Assembly (NCBI GenBank): GCA_023390875.1
Contig: JAEWCA010000171.1
Location: forward strand, 1 to 16,893
From: Actinomycetes bacterium
Lineage (GTDB): Bacteria > Actinomycetota > Actinomycetes > Actinomycetales > Cellulomonadaceae
DNA: 16,893 nucleotides
Reading direction: 5' to 3'
Numbering within the stretch: the stretch's first letter is position 1; each line of letters opens with the position of its first letter. This document shows, piece by piece, positions 1-8,500 of the stretch. Made by a program: the position numbers and the translations under genes. The notes below the pieces were generated by a model. That model made no database searches. It was given only the letters and a program-made list of their open reading frames with translations, and was not told the origin of the DNA.

Positions 1-427
1 TCTCGAACGCGCCCCGGTCGCCGCCGCCGGCACGCACGCACGCGACGACGAGCGAGCCGCCGGGAGCCTCCCGCTCGAGCACGGACCCGAGGCCCGTCAT
101 GACCTGGGCCGCGACGGCGGGTTCGGCACGCAGCGGCACGTCGTTCACCGGCAGGACCAGCGGGAGGCAACGGTCCTCGTCGTCGAGCAGCAGGAACCAG
201 AGCGCCGGCGGACCCGCGCGCTCGGGTCCGACGAGGTGCAGCAGGACGGCCAGGACGTCGCCGTGGCCGTGCAGCGCGTCCGGCGGCAGGCGTGGGAGGT
301 CGTCGTCCGGGCCGTGCACGTCGACGATCCAGGGCTCGTCCGCCCAGCCGTCGTGCGGGGTGCTGGCCGCGTCGGTCGTGGCGTCGTCGAACGCGTGCTC
401 GAACCAGTGGTCGTCGTGGTCGCTCAT
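1..427 (-). CDS. Unknown acidic protein, C-terminus cut by window edge
   Basis: An open frame on the minus strand begins at ATG 427 with MSDHDDHWFEHAF and stays open for 142 codons to the left edge, so only the N-terminal part is seen. The visible part is rich in Asp and His at the start, then alternates hydrophobic stretches (DVLAVLLHLVG around residues 57-67, PALWFLLLDDEDRCLPLVLPVND around 74-96) that look like strands and a helix of a soluble alpha/beta domain. I do not recognise the family. It has no Shine-Dalgarno; CAGCCT lies exactly six bases before the ATG, as in several leaderless genes of this window. It is the last visible gene of a minus-strand run starting at 2364. The codon pattern (G/C in nearly all third positions) supports a real gene. 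Confidence 0.75.
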   Translation of the reverse strand, partial: MSDHDDHWFEHAFDDATTDAASTPHDGWADEPWIVDVHGPDDDLPRLPPDALHGHGDVLAVLLHLVGPERAGPPALWFLLLDDEDRCLPLVLPVNDVPLRAEPAVAAQVMTGLGSVLEREAPGGSLVVACVRAGGGDRGAFE

Positions 428-520
428 GCGGACAGGCTGACGGCGGGCCACGTGGCGCGGACGACGACCGTCCGGATCGGTGGGTGGCGATGCGCCCGGG
501 CGGTGCTGTGGGCGGCTCGA

Positions 521-606
521 CGTCGGGCCGCGGCGTCAGGCCACGACGTCACGCCCACGACGTCAGGCCACCGACGTCGGGCTGCCGCGTCAGCCCTGGT
601 GTCAGG
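521..606. repeat. Degenerate 13-bp-period tandem array
   Basis: Seven copies of a CGTCRGG-type core start at 521, 534, 547, 561, 575, 588 and 600, so the period is 12-14 bases. Several copies are preceded by CACGA or CCGA, giving a unit close to CGTCAGGCCACGA. The array fills the space between the stop of the UPF0303-type gene (602) and the upstream region of the unknown gene that starts at 427. Most of the rest of the gap (428-520) shows only the -10-like hexamer at 434-439. Function unknown. Confidence 0.6.
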
Positions 607-1075
607 CCAGGAACGCGCGCAGCGCCTCGACGACCAGCGCGTGGTCGTCCGCCTGGGGGAGCCCCGACACGGTCACCGTCCCGACGATCCCGACCCCCTC
701 GACCCGCACGGGGAACGCGCCGCCGTGCGCGGCGTACTCCTGCAGCGGCAGGTCGTGCTGCTCCGCGAACGTGGTGCCCTTCGCGCGCGCCCGCAGCCCC
801 ATGAGGTAGGAGGAGGCGCCGAACCGCTGCACGACGCGGACCTTGCGCTCGACCCACGTGTCGTTGTCGGGCGTGGTGCCCTCGCGCGCGGCGTGGAACA
901 GCTGCTGCCCGCCGCGGCGCACGTCGATCGTCACCGGCAGGGCCCGTTCGGTGGCGAGCTCCACGAGCAGGCAGCCGAGCTGCCAGGCGTCGTCGTGCGT
1001 GAACGTCCGGAAGACGAGCTCGCGCTCCTCCTGCTCGACGCGGGCGACCAGGGCGGGGACGTCGTCGGTGCTCAT
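602..1075 (-). CDS. UPF0303 / haem-degrading-domain protein
   Basis: A 157-residue protein from ATG 1075 (MSTDDVPALV). The order of segments (EQEERELVFRTFTHDDAWQLG, then LPVTIDVRRGGQQLFHAA, then ERKVRVVQRFGASSYLMGL, then the glycine-rich LQEYAAHGGAFPVRVEGVGIVGTVTVSGLPQADDHALVVEALRAFL) matches UPF0303 proteins, which carry the GlcG/HbpS-type 'haem-degrading' fold. The length is as usual for the family. The biochemical role of this subgroup is not settled. An upstream in-frame start at 1102 exists, but MSTDDV is the usual family start and GAGGAT lies exactly six bases before ATG 1075 with no Shine-Dalgarno, pointing to a leaderless mRNA. It is 76 bases downstream of the DUF664 gene on the same strand. 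Confidence 0.85.
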   Translation of the reverse strand: MSTDDVPALVARVEQEERELVFRTFTHDDAWQLGCLLVELATERALPVTIDVRRGGQQLFHAAREGTTPDNDTWVERKVRVVQRFGASSYLMGLRARAKGTTFAEQHDLPLQEYAAHGGAFPVRVEGVGIVGTVTVSGLPQADDHALVVEALRAFLA

Positions 1076-1151
1076 GCCGTCATCCTCGCCCAGCGCGCCC
1101 ACCGCCGCCGCCCAGCGCCCCGACAGCCGGACAGCGCGGCACGCCGGCCGG

Positions 1152-1691
1152 TCACTCGCCGGTCGCGCCGTCGACCGACTCGCGCAGCAGGTCCGCGTGC
1201 CCGTTGTGCCGCGCGTACTCCTCGATCATGTGGCACAGGATCCAGCGCAGGCTCGGCGCCCGGCCGTCGCGCCACCGGCGGCGAGCGAGCTGGTCGAGCC
1301 CGCCGTCCGCGAGCGCCTCCGCGACGCAGGTCCGGGACCGTCCGACCGACGCCGACCAGAGGGTCCGCAGCTCGGCGGGGGAGTCGTGCGCGGCCGAGTG
1401 CCAGTCCCAGTCCTCGTCGGCCTGCCAGTCGACCGTGTCCCACGGGGAACCCGGTTTGCGGCCGAGCAGCGACCGCGAGAACCAGTGGTCCTCGACGTAC
1501 GCGAGGTGCTTGAGCATCCCGCCGAGCGTCATCGTCGACGCCGCGGTCGTGGCCGCGAGGCCCGCGGCGTCGAGCCCGTCGGTCTTCCACCGGAACGTCT
1601 GCCGCTGGTACTCGAGGAACCCGACGAGCGTGCCGAGCTCGTCGGCGGTCAGCGGTGGTTCGGTCCGGCCCTGCTCGTCGACGTCCGTCAC
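1152..1691 (-). CDS. DUF664 DinB-fold protein (mycothiol-transferase-like)
   Basis: A 179-residue protein from GTG 1691. The pattern TLVGFLEYQRQTFRWKTDGLD, then the metal-ligand helix MLKHLAYVEDHWF (His62), and the C-terminal helix ILCHMIEEYARHNGHADLLRE (His154 and His162) is the three-histidine four-helix bundle of the DinB superfamily, DUF664 branch. Family members studied are metal- and thiol-dependent (mycothiol or bacillithiol) transferases or isomerases; mycothiol is the actinobacterial thiol, so a role in detoxification is a reasonable inference. TACGGT at 1698-1703 is followed by exactly six bases and then GTG, with no Shine-Dalgarno, so the mRNA is probably leaderless. The gene starts 22 bases after the pterin-dehydratase/VOC gene and might also be read through from it. 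Confidence 0.88.
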   Translation of the reverse strand: MTDVDEQGRTEPPLTADELGTLVGFLEYQRQTFRWKTDGLDAAGLAATTAASTMTLGGMLKHLAYVEDHWFSRSLLGRKPGSPWDTVDWQADEDWDWHSAAHDSPAELRTLWSASVGRSRTCVAEALADGGLDQLARRRWRDGRAPSLRWILCHMIEEYARHNGHADLLRESVDGATGE

Positions 1692-1713
1692 GCGAGGACC
1701 GTACCGTGCGTGC

Positions 1714-2364
1714 TCAGTCGCGCCCCTGCCAGGTCGCGACGTCGACCTCGTTGCCCTCGGCGTCCGCGAGCGTCCACCACTGCGGCGCGTGCGCGTCGCT
1801 CACCACGCGGCCGCCGGCCGCGACGGCTGCCGCGATCCGCGCCTCCGCCTGGTCGTGCGGCACGGAGACGTCGACGTGGATCCGGTTGCGCTGCGGCCGG
1901 GGCGCGTCCATCTGCTGGAGCCAGAACGACGGACCGCGCCCGGACGGGTCGACGAGGTCCTCCGGGCCGTCGTCCTGGTAGCCGAGCACCGCGCGCCAGA
2001 ACGGGACCACGTCGGCCGCGACGAGCGCGTCGACCGCGACCTGCACGACCTGGACGGCGCTCGGGTCCGTCGGGATGTCGAGCTCGCGGGCCGCCTCCGA
2101 GATCTGCCGGGCGAGCCGGACGTCGCGGTCGCTCAGCCCGCCGACGTCGTGCGAGAGGAGCCGGACGGTCACCCCGCCGTAGCGCAGGTCGACGTCCGGG
2201 TGGTGGTTCATCGCGTCGGCGAGCTCGCCGATCGCGTCGACGAGCGCGACGCCCGTCGCGAACGAGCCCGTGCGGAAGTGCGCGTGCGCGCCGCCGAACA
2301 GGACGCGCCAGTCGTCGACGCCGTCGGACTCGTGGAACTGCGCGGCCGTGATCTGTCCGCTCAT
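1714..2364 (-). CDS. Pterin-4a-carbinolamine dehydratase / VOC fusion protein
   Basis: A 216-residue two-domain protein from ATG 2364 (MSGQITAAQF). Residues 1-92 form a DCoH/PhhB-type domain: the paired histidines and proline of the active site (H54, H55, P56), Y62 and the S-H72-D segment followed by GGLSDRDVRLARQI are all present. Residues 105-216 form a VOC (glyoxalase/bleomycin-resistance fold) domain with FWRAVLGY near 122, RIHVDV at 161-166 and the closing DAEGNEVDV at 201-209. The dehydratase domain recycles tetrahydrobiopterin-type cofactors in the family; the VOC half has no assignable substrate. The N-terminus lacks a clear Shine-Dalgarno: GAGGA is 12 bases away, and GACGGT eight bases away. 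It is divergent from the AraC gene at 2539, with 174 bases between. The open frame continues upstream to 2679 but that part is antisense to the AraC gene and reads as noise. Confidence 0.88.
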   Translation of the reverse strand: MSGQITAAQFHESDGVDDWRVLFGGAHAHFRTGSFATGVALVDAIGELADAMNHHPDVDLRYGGVTVRLLSHDVGGLSDRDVRLARQISEAARELDIPTDPSAVQVVQVAVDALVAADVVPFWRAVLGYQDDGPEDLVDPSGRGPSFWLQQMDAPRPQRNRIHVDVSVPHDQAEARIAAAVAAGGRVVSDAHAPQWWTLADAEGNEVDVATWQGRD

Positions 2365-2538
2365 CGTCGGGCACCGTCCTCGTCGGGCTCCGGCCGGCGC
2401 GCCGGTCGCACCCGCGCGCGCGGCACCTCGTCGTCCAGCACCGTCGCACCGGTCACCGGCACCCGCAACCGAGCGCAGGAGCCTGCACGCAGGGCCCGCA
2501 CGCTGGGCACTCGCCGCGCCGCGTGGCACGATCGTGCG

Positions 2539-2988
2539 GTGGCCGGAACCCCAGCGACCGAGCAGCACCTGCGCGACCTCGCGCGCCTGCGCCGGGTCCG
2601 CGACCGGATCGACCGGGAATACGCGCAGCCGCTCGACGTCGAGGCGCTCGCGCGCGGCGCGAACATGTCGTCGGGGCACCTGAGCCGGGAGTTCAAGGCC
2701 GCGTTCGGCGAGTCGCCGTACTCGTACCTGATGACGCGGCGGATCGAGCGCGCGATGGCGCTGCTGCGGCGCGGCGACCTCAGCGTCACCGAGGTGTGCT
2801 TCGAGGTCGGCTGCTCGTCGCTCGGCACGTTCAGCACCCGGTTCACGGAGCTCGTCGGCGTGCCGCCGAGCGTGTACCGGACGCAGGCGGCGGAGGCGAC
2901 GGCGGGGATGCCGTCGTGCGTCGCGAAGCAGGTCACCCGACCGGTCAGGAATCGAGAAGCACGGCCGTCGGAGCCCCAGCTAGCGTGA
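2539..2988 (+). CDS. Short AraC-family regulator paired with a VOC gene
   Basis: A 149-residue protein from GTG 2539 (VAGTPATEQHLRDL). It is almost only the double helix-turn-helix DNA-binding domain: REYAQPLDVEALARGANMSSGHLSREFKAAFGESPYSYLMTRRIERA, then VTEVCFEVGCSSLGTFSTRFTELVGVPPSVYR. There is no N-terminal sensor domain, so it is built like MarA or SoxS. The tail (CVAKQVTRPVRNREA) is one I associate with actinobacterial regulators sitting beside a VOC gene, and the VOC gene indeed starts five bases after its stop. CACGAT at 2527-2532 lies exactly six bases before the GTG and no Shine-Dalgarno is visible, supporting a leaderless start. No ATG is usable upstream of the domain; the in-frame ATG at 2664 would cut the first HTH. 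Confidence 0.88.
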   Translation: MAGTPATEQHLRDLARLRRVRDRIDREYAQPLDVEALARGANMSSGHLSREFKAAFGESPYSYLMTRRIERAMALLRRGDLSVTEVCFEVGCSSLGTFSTRFTELVGVPPSVYRTQAAEATAGMPSCVAKQVTRPVRNREARPSEPQLA

Positions 2989-2993
2989 ATCGC

Positions 2994-3401
2994 ATGGACA
3001 TCAAGATTCACTCGAGCTTCCTCCCGCTCGCCGACCCCGACGAGGCGCGGGCGTTCTACCGCGACGTCCTCGGCTTCGAGGTCCGCAACGACGTCGGCTA
3101 CAACGGCATGCACTGGATCACGGTCGGCCCGCCCGACCAGCCGGAGACCTCGATCGTCCTGTTCCCGCCGCAGGCGTCGCCCGGCATCACGGACGACGAG
3201 CGCCGGACGATCGCCGAGATGATGGCCAAGGGCAGCTACGGCTCGATCCTGCTGGCCTCGCCGGACGTCGACTCGACGTTCGAGCGGGTGCAGGGTGCCG
3301 GTGCGGAGGTCGTGCAGGAGCCCACCGACCAGCCGTACGGCGTCCGGGACTGCGCGTTCCGCGACCCCGCGGGGAACATGGTGCGGATCCAGCAGCGCTG
3401 A
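2994..3401 (+). CDS. VOC family protein (glyoxalase/bleomycin-resistance fold)
   Basis: A 135-residue protein from ATG 2994 (MDIKIHSSFLPLADPDEARAFYRDVLGFEVRNDVGYNGMHWITVGPP). The two beta-alpha-beta-beta-beta modules are visible: residues 3-57 and about 82-134, ending in CAFRDPAGNMVRIQQ, where the usual metal-ligand Glu of NxxEI is replaced by Val (NMVRI). H6 and the C-terminal position would be the metal ligands in an active enzyme, so loss of the Glu suggests binding or altered chemistry. It starts five bases after the AraC stop, so the two genes are one transcript and the AraC protein is the probable regulator. There is no strong Shine-Dalgarno, consistent with translational coupling. Substrate unknown. 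Confidence 0.9.
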   Translation: MDIKIHSSFLPLADPDEARAFYRDVLGFEVRNDVGYNGMHWITVGPPDQPETSIVLFPPQASPGITDDERRTIAEMMAKGSYGSILLASPDVDSTFERVQGAGAEVVQEPTDQPYGVRDCAFRDPAGNMVRIQQR

Positions 3402-3433
3402 TGCGCGGTCGAGCCGCAGGACCCGCACGGCCT

Positions 3434-3449
3434 CCGGCGCGCGCGCCGG
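3434..3449. terminator. Candidate hairpin after the AraC-VOC pair
   Basis: CCGGCGCG followed directly by CGCGCCGG is a perfect 16-bp palindrome 32 bases after the VOC stop. It can form a GC-only hairpin with a very tight loop, or act as a palindromic site. No T-tract follows, which is common for actinobacterial terminators but leaves the call weak. The 153-base gap 3402-3554 holds nothing else I can support apart from the UvrA ribosome-binding site. Confidence 0.35.
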
Positions 3450-3554
3450 TGACCTGCTGCTCGATGCTGGTCTGATGGTGCCCGGCGGGCGTCGACGACG
3501 ACCGCACCCGCCCGCGCCGACCACCCCGCTGCCCGCACGATCCCTGGAGGCACG

Positions 3555-5945
<2,391 letters not shown>

Positions 5946-5977
5946 GATCCCACCCGTCACGACGGAAGGACGTCACC

Positions 5978-6418
5978 ATGAGCGCCACCGAGGCAGCCGC
6001 CGCCCGCGGCACCGGAGCCTTCACCGACGAGGAGAAGGCCGCGATGAAGGAGCGCGCCAAGGAGGTGCGCCGCTCCTCGAAGAACACCAACGGCGAGCCC
6101 GAGCTGCTCGAGAAGATCGCGGAGATGGACGACCCCGACCGCGCGATGGCGGAGCGGATCCACGCGATCATCACGTCCAGCGCGCCGAGCCTCGCGCCGA
6201 CGCTCTGGTACGGGATGCCGGCCTACGCGCGCAACGGCAAGGCCGTCGTCTTCTTCCAGCCCGCCGGGAAGTTCAAGGCGCGCTACTCGACGCTCGGCTT
6301 CAACGACTCGGCGGCCCTGGACGACGGGTCGATGTGGCCGACGTCCTTCGCCCTCACCGAGCTGACGGCCGCCGACGAGGCGCGCATCGCCGAGCTCGTC
6401 CAGCGCGCCGCGGGCTGA
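5978..6418 (+). CDS. DUF1801 family protein
   Basis: A 146-residue protein from ATG 5978, with Shine-Dalgarno GGAAGGA at 5964-5970. After a charged N-terminal stretch (FTDEEKAAMKERAKEVRRSSK, helical), residues about 45-146 hold the DUF1801 pattern: AMAERIHAIITSSAPSLAPTLWYGMPAYARNGKAVVFFQPAGKFKARYSTLGFNDSAALDDGSMWPTSFALTELTAADEARIAELVQRA. The small fold resembles YdhG/frataxin-like proteins; databases sometimes call the family 'iron chaperone', but the function is not proven. The Lys/Arg-rich N-terminal extension is a variant often seen in actinobacteria. It starts 32 bases after the UvrA-like gene and is very probably in the same operon. Confidence 0.88.
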   Translation: MSATEAAAARGTGAFTDEEKAAMKERAKEVRRSSKNTNGEPELLEKIAEMDDPDRAMAERIHAIITSSAPSLAPTLWYGMPAYARNGKAVVFFQPAGKFKARYSTLGFNDSAALDDGSMWPTSFALTELTAADEARIAELVQRAAG

Positions 6419-6461
6419 GCCCTCGCACGCCCTCCCGACGTCACCACCCGAGGAGAAGATC

Positions 6462-6800
6462 ATGGCCATCACGACCGTCCTGCACCCCGTGTCCGACCTC
6501 GCGGCCGCCAAGGCCGTCTACACCGCGCTGCTCGGCATCGAGCCGCAGACGGACTCCGCGTACTACGTCGGCTACGACGTCGACGGGCAGCACATCGGCC
6601 TGGTGCCCGGCGGCGCCGCCCAGGGCATGGCGGCGCCCGTCGCCTACTGGGAGGTTGCCGACATCGACGCGAAGCTCGCCGAGATCACCGCCGCGGGCGG
6701 TGCGGTCAAGGAGGCCGCGCACCCGGTCGGTGGCACCCGGACCGTCGCGACGTTCACCGACGCGGACGGCAACGTGCTGGGCCTGCTGCACGACGACTGA
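6462..6800 (+). CDS. Small VOC family protein
   Basis: A 112-residue VOC-fold protein from ATG 6462, with Shine-Dalgarno AGGAGA at 6451-6456 five bases upstream. First module: MAITTVLHPVSDLAAAKAVYTALLGIEPQTDSAYYVGYDVDGQHIGLVPG; second module: PVAYWEVADIDAKLAEITAAGGAVKEAAHPVGGTRTVATFTDADGNVLGLLHDD. The usual C-terminal metal-ligand Glu is replaced (NVLGLL), as in many non-metal VOC proteins that bind ligands, so an enzymatic role cannot be claimed. It lies 43 bases after the DUF1801 gene and is the last gene of the plus-strand run. Its stop is followed directly by a hairpin shared with the opposing recombinase gene. Confidence 0.9.
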   Translation: MAITTVLHPVSDLAAAKAVYTALLGIEPQTDSAYYVGYDVDGQHIGLVPGGAAQGMAAPVAYWEVADIDAKLAEITAAGGAVKEAAHPVGGTRTVATFTDADGNVLGLLHDD

Positions 6801-6801
6801 C

Positions 6802-6819
6802 GCGCCCTCACGAGGGCGC
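6802..6819. terminator. Bidirectional hairpin between converging genes
   Basis: GCGCCCT, loop CACG, AGGGCGC forms a perfect 7-bp GC-rich stem starting two bases after the VOC stop. It overlaps the last codons of the minus-strand recombinase (stop at 6808-6810), so the same hairpin can end transcripts from both sides. There is no T-tract. Confidence 0.55.
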
Positions 6820-7905
6820 TCCGGCGCCGGGCGTCGTCTCGTGAGCCGTCGGGCGGGCGTCCGCCTGCCCGCCCTCCGGCGAAGCGGCCGGTCGGCCGGT
6901 GACGACGGCGGCGGTGACGTCCCGGAGCACCCGACGCGCGGGGGAGAGCAGCGAGGCATCGCGCACGTCGGCCGCGGTCGCCTTCACGTAGATGCCGGTG
7001 GTCTTGAGGTCGCGGTGGCCCAGCAGGCTCTGGACGGCGGGGGCGGGGACGCCCGAGCGGATGAGGCCCTTGGCGTAGCTGTGGCGCAGGGCGTGCACGG
7101 CCTCGCCGTCGAACCGGCTGATGCCGGCTCGCGTGATCCAGCCGTCGACGAGGTGCCGGAGCGCGCCGCGGGTCAGGGGAGCGCCCTGCGTGCTCAGCAG
7201 CAGGGGAGCGGTGGGCGGCTGCGTGCCCAGCCGGGCGTCACGCTCGGTGACGTAGTGCCGCACGACCGCGACGGCCTCCGGCGGGATCGGCACGGCCCGC
7301 TGCTGGTCGCCCTTGCCGATCACGTCGAGGAGCGCCTCCTGGCCGGCGTCGCGCACCGACAGGTTGGTGAGCGCGCACAGCTCGGCGGCGCGCAGGCCCG
7401 TCGTCGCGAGGATCGCGAAGCACGCCCGCTCCAGCGCCGGCCATCGTCGCGCGTTCGGGCGACCCGGACGGTCCTGCCACACCGTCGCCGCGAGCCGGGC
7501 GAGCTCGTCGTCGTCCCAGCCCGCCGGCAGCCGGGTCGGGCGCAGCGGCGCCTCGATCCGCAGCGTGGGGTCGGTGGTCAGGTGGCCCTCGACGAGCAGC
7601 CAGTGCACGAGGAGCCGCAGGGTGCCGACGCGGCGCTGCACCGTCGCAGGTGCCTCGGTCAATCGGATGACCCGGTACGCCGACTTGATGGTCGCCTCGG
7701 TGAGGTCCGCGACGGACACGACGACGAACGGGTCCGGGTCGTCGAGCGTGGGCTGCTGCGGCAGGCGTCCGTCGAGGCGGGCGATCTGGCGGGCCCAGGT
7801 GGCGATGTCGGCACGGTAGGCGGCACGAGAGGCCTCGCCGAGTCCGCGGCGGGTCAGCGTCGCCCGGTCGAGCAGGAACGGGTCGACCACGTCGATGAGC
7901 AGCAC
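6808..7905 (-). CDS. Solitary tyrosine recombinase/integrase
   Basis: A 365-residue phage-integrase-family recombinase from GTG 7905. Residues about 10-115 form the SAM-like N-terminal core-binding domain (RAAYRADIATWARQIARLDG, then VQRRVGTLRLLVHWLLVEGHLTTDPT). The catalytic domain keeps every active-site residue: R172 (TGLRAAELCAL), K198 (GKGDQQRAVPI), H271 and R274 (HALRHSYA), H297 (LLGHRDLKTT) and the nucleophile Y306 (GIYVKAT). It is longer than XerC/XerD (about 300), with a Pro/Ala/Gly-rich C-terminal tail after 325. TACGGT at 7912-7917 sits exactly six bases before GTG, so a leaderless mRNA is likely. No tRNA, excisionase or cargo genes flank it. Instead a dif-like site lies about 480 bases upstream, and a shorter inverted repeat with a 6-bp spacer lies 54 bases upstream. 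It may be a remnant of a dif-using element or a resident Xer-like recombinase. Confidence 0.92.
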   Translation of the reverse strand: MLLIDVVDPFLLDRATLTRRGLGEASRAAYRADIATWARQIARLDGRLPQQPTLDDPDPFVVVSVADLTEATIKSAYRVIRLTEAPATVQRRVGTLRLLVHWLLVEGHLTTDPTLRIEAPLRPTRLPAGWDDDELARLAATVWQDRPGRPNARRWPALERACFAILATTGLRAAELCALTNLSVRDAGQEALLDVIGKGDQQRAVPIPPEAVAVVRHYVTERDARLGTQPPTAPLLLSTQGAPLTRGALRHLVDGWITRAGISRFDGEAVHALRHSYAKGLIRSGVPAPAVQSLLGHRDLKTTGIYVKATAADVRDASLLSPARRVLRDVTAAVVTGRPAASPEGGQADARPTAHETTPGAGAPS

Positions 7906-7958
7906 GTCCGCACCGTAGCGGCGGGTTCCGACAGCAGCGTGACGCTTGTGAAAACCTT

Positions 7959-7978
7959 CGCATAGTGCTCCCTATGCG
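7959..7978. repeat. Inverted repeat with 6-bp spacer, candidate recombinase site
   Basis: CGCATAG, spacer TGCTCC, CTATGCG: perfect 7-bp arms around a 6-bp centre, the spacing used by Xer-type recombinases. Read on the minus strand, the 28-base window 7955-7982 has centre GGAGCA against TGAGCA in the dif candidate at 8388-8415, and about 17 of 28 positions agree. It lies 54 bases upstream of the recombinase GTG in a locally AT-richer patch. It could equally be a regulator's operator. Confidence 0.45.
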
Positions 7979-8136
7979 CGGATTTCGGGCGTCGCGTGCT
8001 CAGATGGTTCAGGAGCGGGACTCGGCGCACGCACTCCTGCGGTCGAGCCAGGTCGACGCACCACGTGGTCGGCTGCGGGCCGGATCGAACGGTGACCTCG
8101 GGACGTCGGCTCGACGTGCGACGACGAGCCGCCGCC

Positions 8137-8240
8137 GGGTCGTCGACCGGCGTGCGTCGCCCGTCGCGCGCGACGTGTCGGCGGCGACGGGTCGTCGACT
8201 GGCGTTCACCGCCCGCCGCGCACGATGTGTCGGCGGCGAC
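8137..8240. repeat. 52-bp tandem duplication
   Basis: Units 8137-8188 and 8189-8240 are exactly 52 bases each and agree at 45 of 52 positions. Both begin GGGTCGTCGAC or GGGTCGTCGAC with one change nearby, and both end GTGTCGGCGGCGAC. No gaps are needed. Bases 8241-8288 look like a more decayed third copy (shared CGCCGCG and GGCGAC near its end). Since there is no unique spacer between copies, it is not a CRISPR. Confidence 0.85.
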
Positions 8241-8387
8241 ACCCGACCGCGCGTGTCACGTGCCATGCGCCGCGACGGCGTGTGGCGACGTTCGGTCCGG
8301 TGCGGTGAGCCTGCGCGGACACGGCGGATCGGCACGGGCGCACGGACCGGCTCAGCTCCTTCCGGGCCCCCGTACGTACGGCACTCA

Positions 8388-8415
8388 AACGCCGATAATG
8401 AGCATTATGTCAATC
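8388..8415 (+). other. dif: Candidate dif site (XerC/XerD chromosome dimer resolution)
   Basis: Left arm AACGCCGATAA (8388-8398), centre TGAGCA (8399-8404), right arm TTATGTCAATC (8405-8415). The E. coli dif arms are GGTGCGCATAA, centre TGTATA, and TTATGTTAAAT; 17 of 28 positions agree, with 8 of 11 in the XerD arm, and the inner ATAA / TTAT dyad is intact. This is an AT-rich island inside very GC-rich DNA, in a gene-free region, as expected for dif. XerC and XerD act here with FtsK at the division septum to resolve chromosome dimers, so the site would mark the replication terminus. The alternative is an operator with an ATAATG...CATTAT dyad; the conserved right arm beyond the dyad (GTCAA) argues for dif. 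Confidence 0.8.
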
Positions 8416-8466
8416 CAGCGGAGTGCGGGCGCCAGCCGCCGCTCCCCGCCGACCGGGCGAATCCGC

Positions 8467-8494
8467 TTGACCGCCGCCGGCGCGATGGCAGGAT
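8467..8494 (+). promoter_or_regulatory. Promoter of the unknown gene at 8501
   Basis: The -35 box TTGACC (8467-8472), a 16-bp spacer, and the -10 box CAGGAT (8489-8494) are followed by six C residues and then GTG at 8501. The predicted transcription start coincides with the start codon, so the mRNA would be leaderless. Confidence 0.65.
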
Positions 8495-8500
8495 CCCCCC

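Larger units (their letters stand above)
7906..8500. other. Gene-free region holding recombination-site candidates
   Basis: About 600 bases between the divergently read recombinase (start 7905) and the unknown gene at 8501. The open frames that cross it are Arg/Thr/Ser-rich translations of GC-rich DNA with no recognisable domain and no ribosome-binding site, so I do not call genes. It contains the recombinase -10 (7912-7917), the 6-bp-spaced inverted repeat (7959-7978), a 52-bp tandem duplication (8137-8240), the dif candidate (8388-8415) and the promoter of the next gene (8467-8494). Confidence 0.7.

Noticed and set aside
8137..8240. CRISPR array
   Set aside because: Two adjacent 52-bp copies without unique spacers and no cas genes; it is a plain tandem duplication.
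8395..8408. ATAATG AG CATTAT as a Zur/Fur-type operator
   Set aside because: The even two-base centre differs from the usual Fur/Zur dyad, and the extra GTCAA on the right side fits a dif XerD arm better. Not fully excluded.
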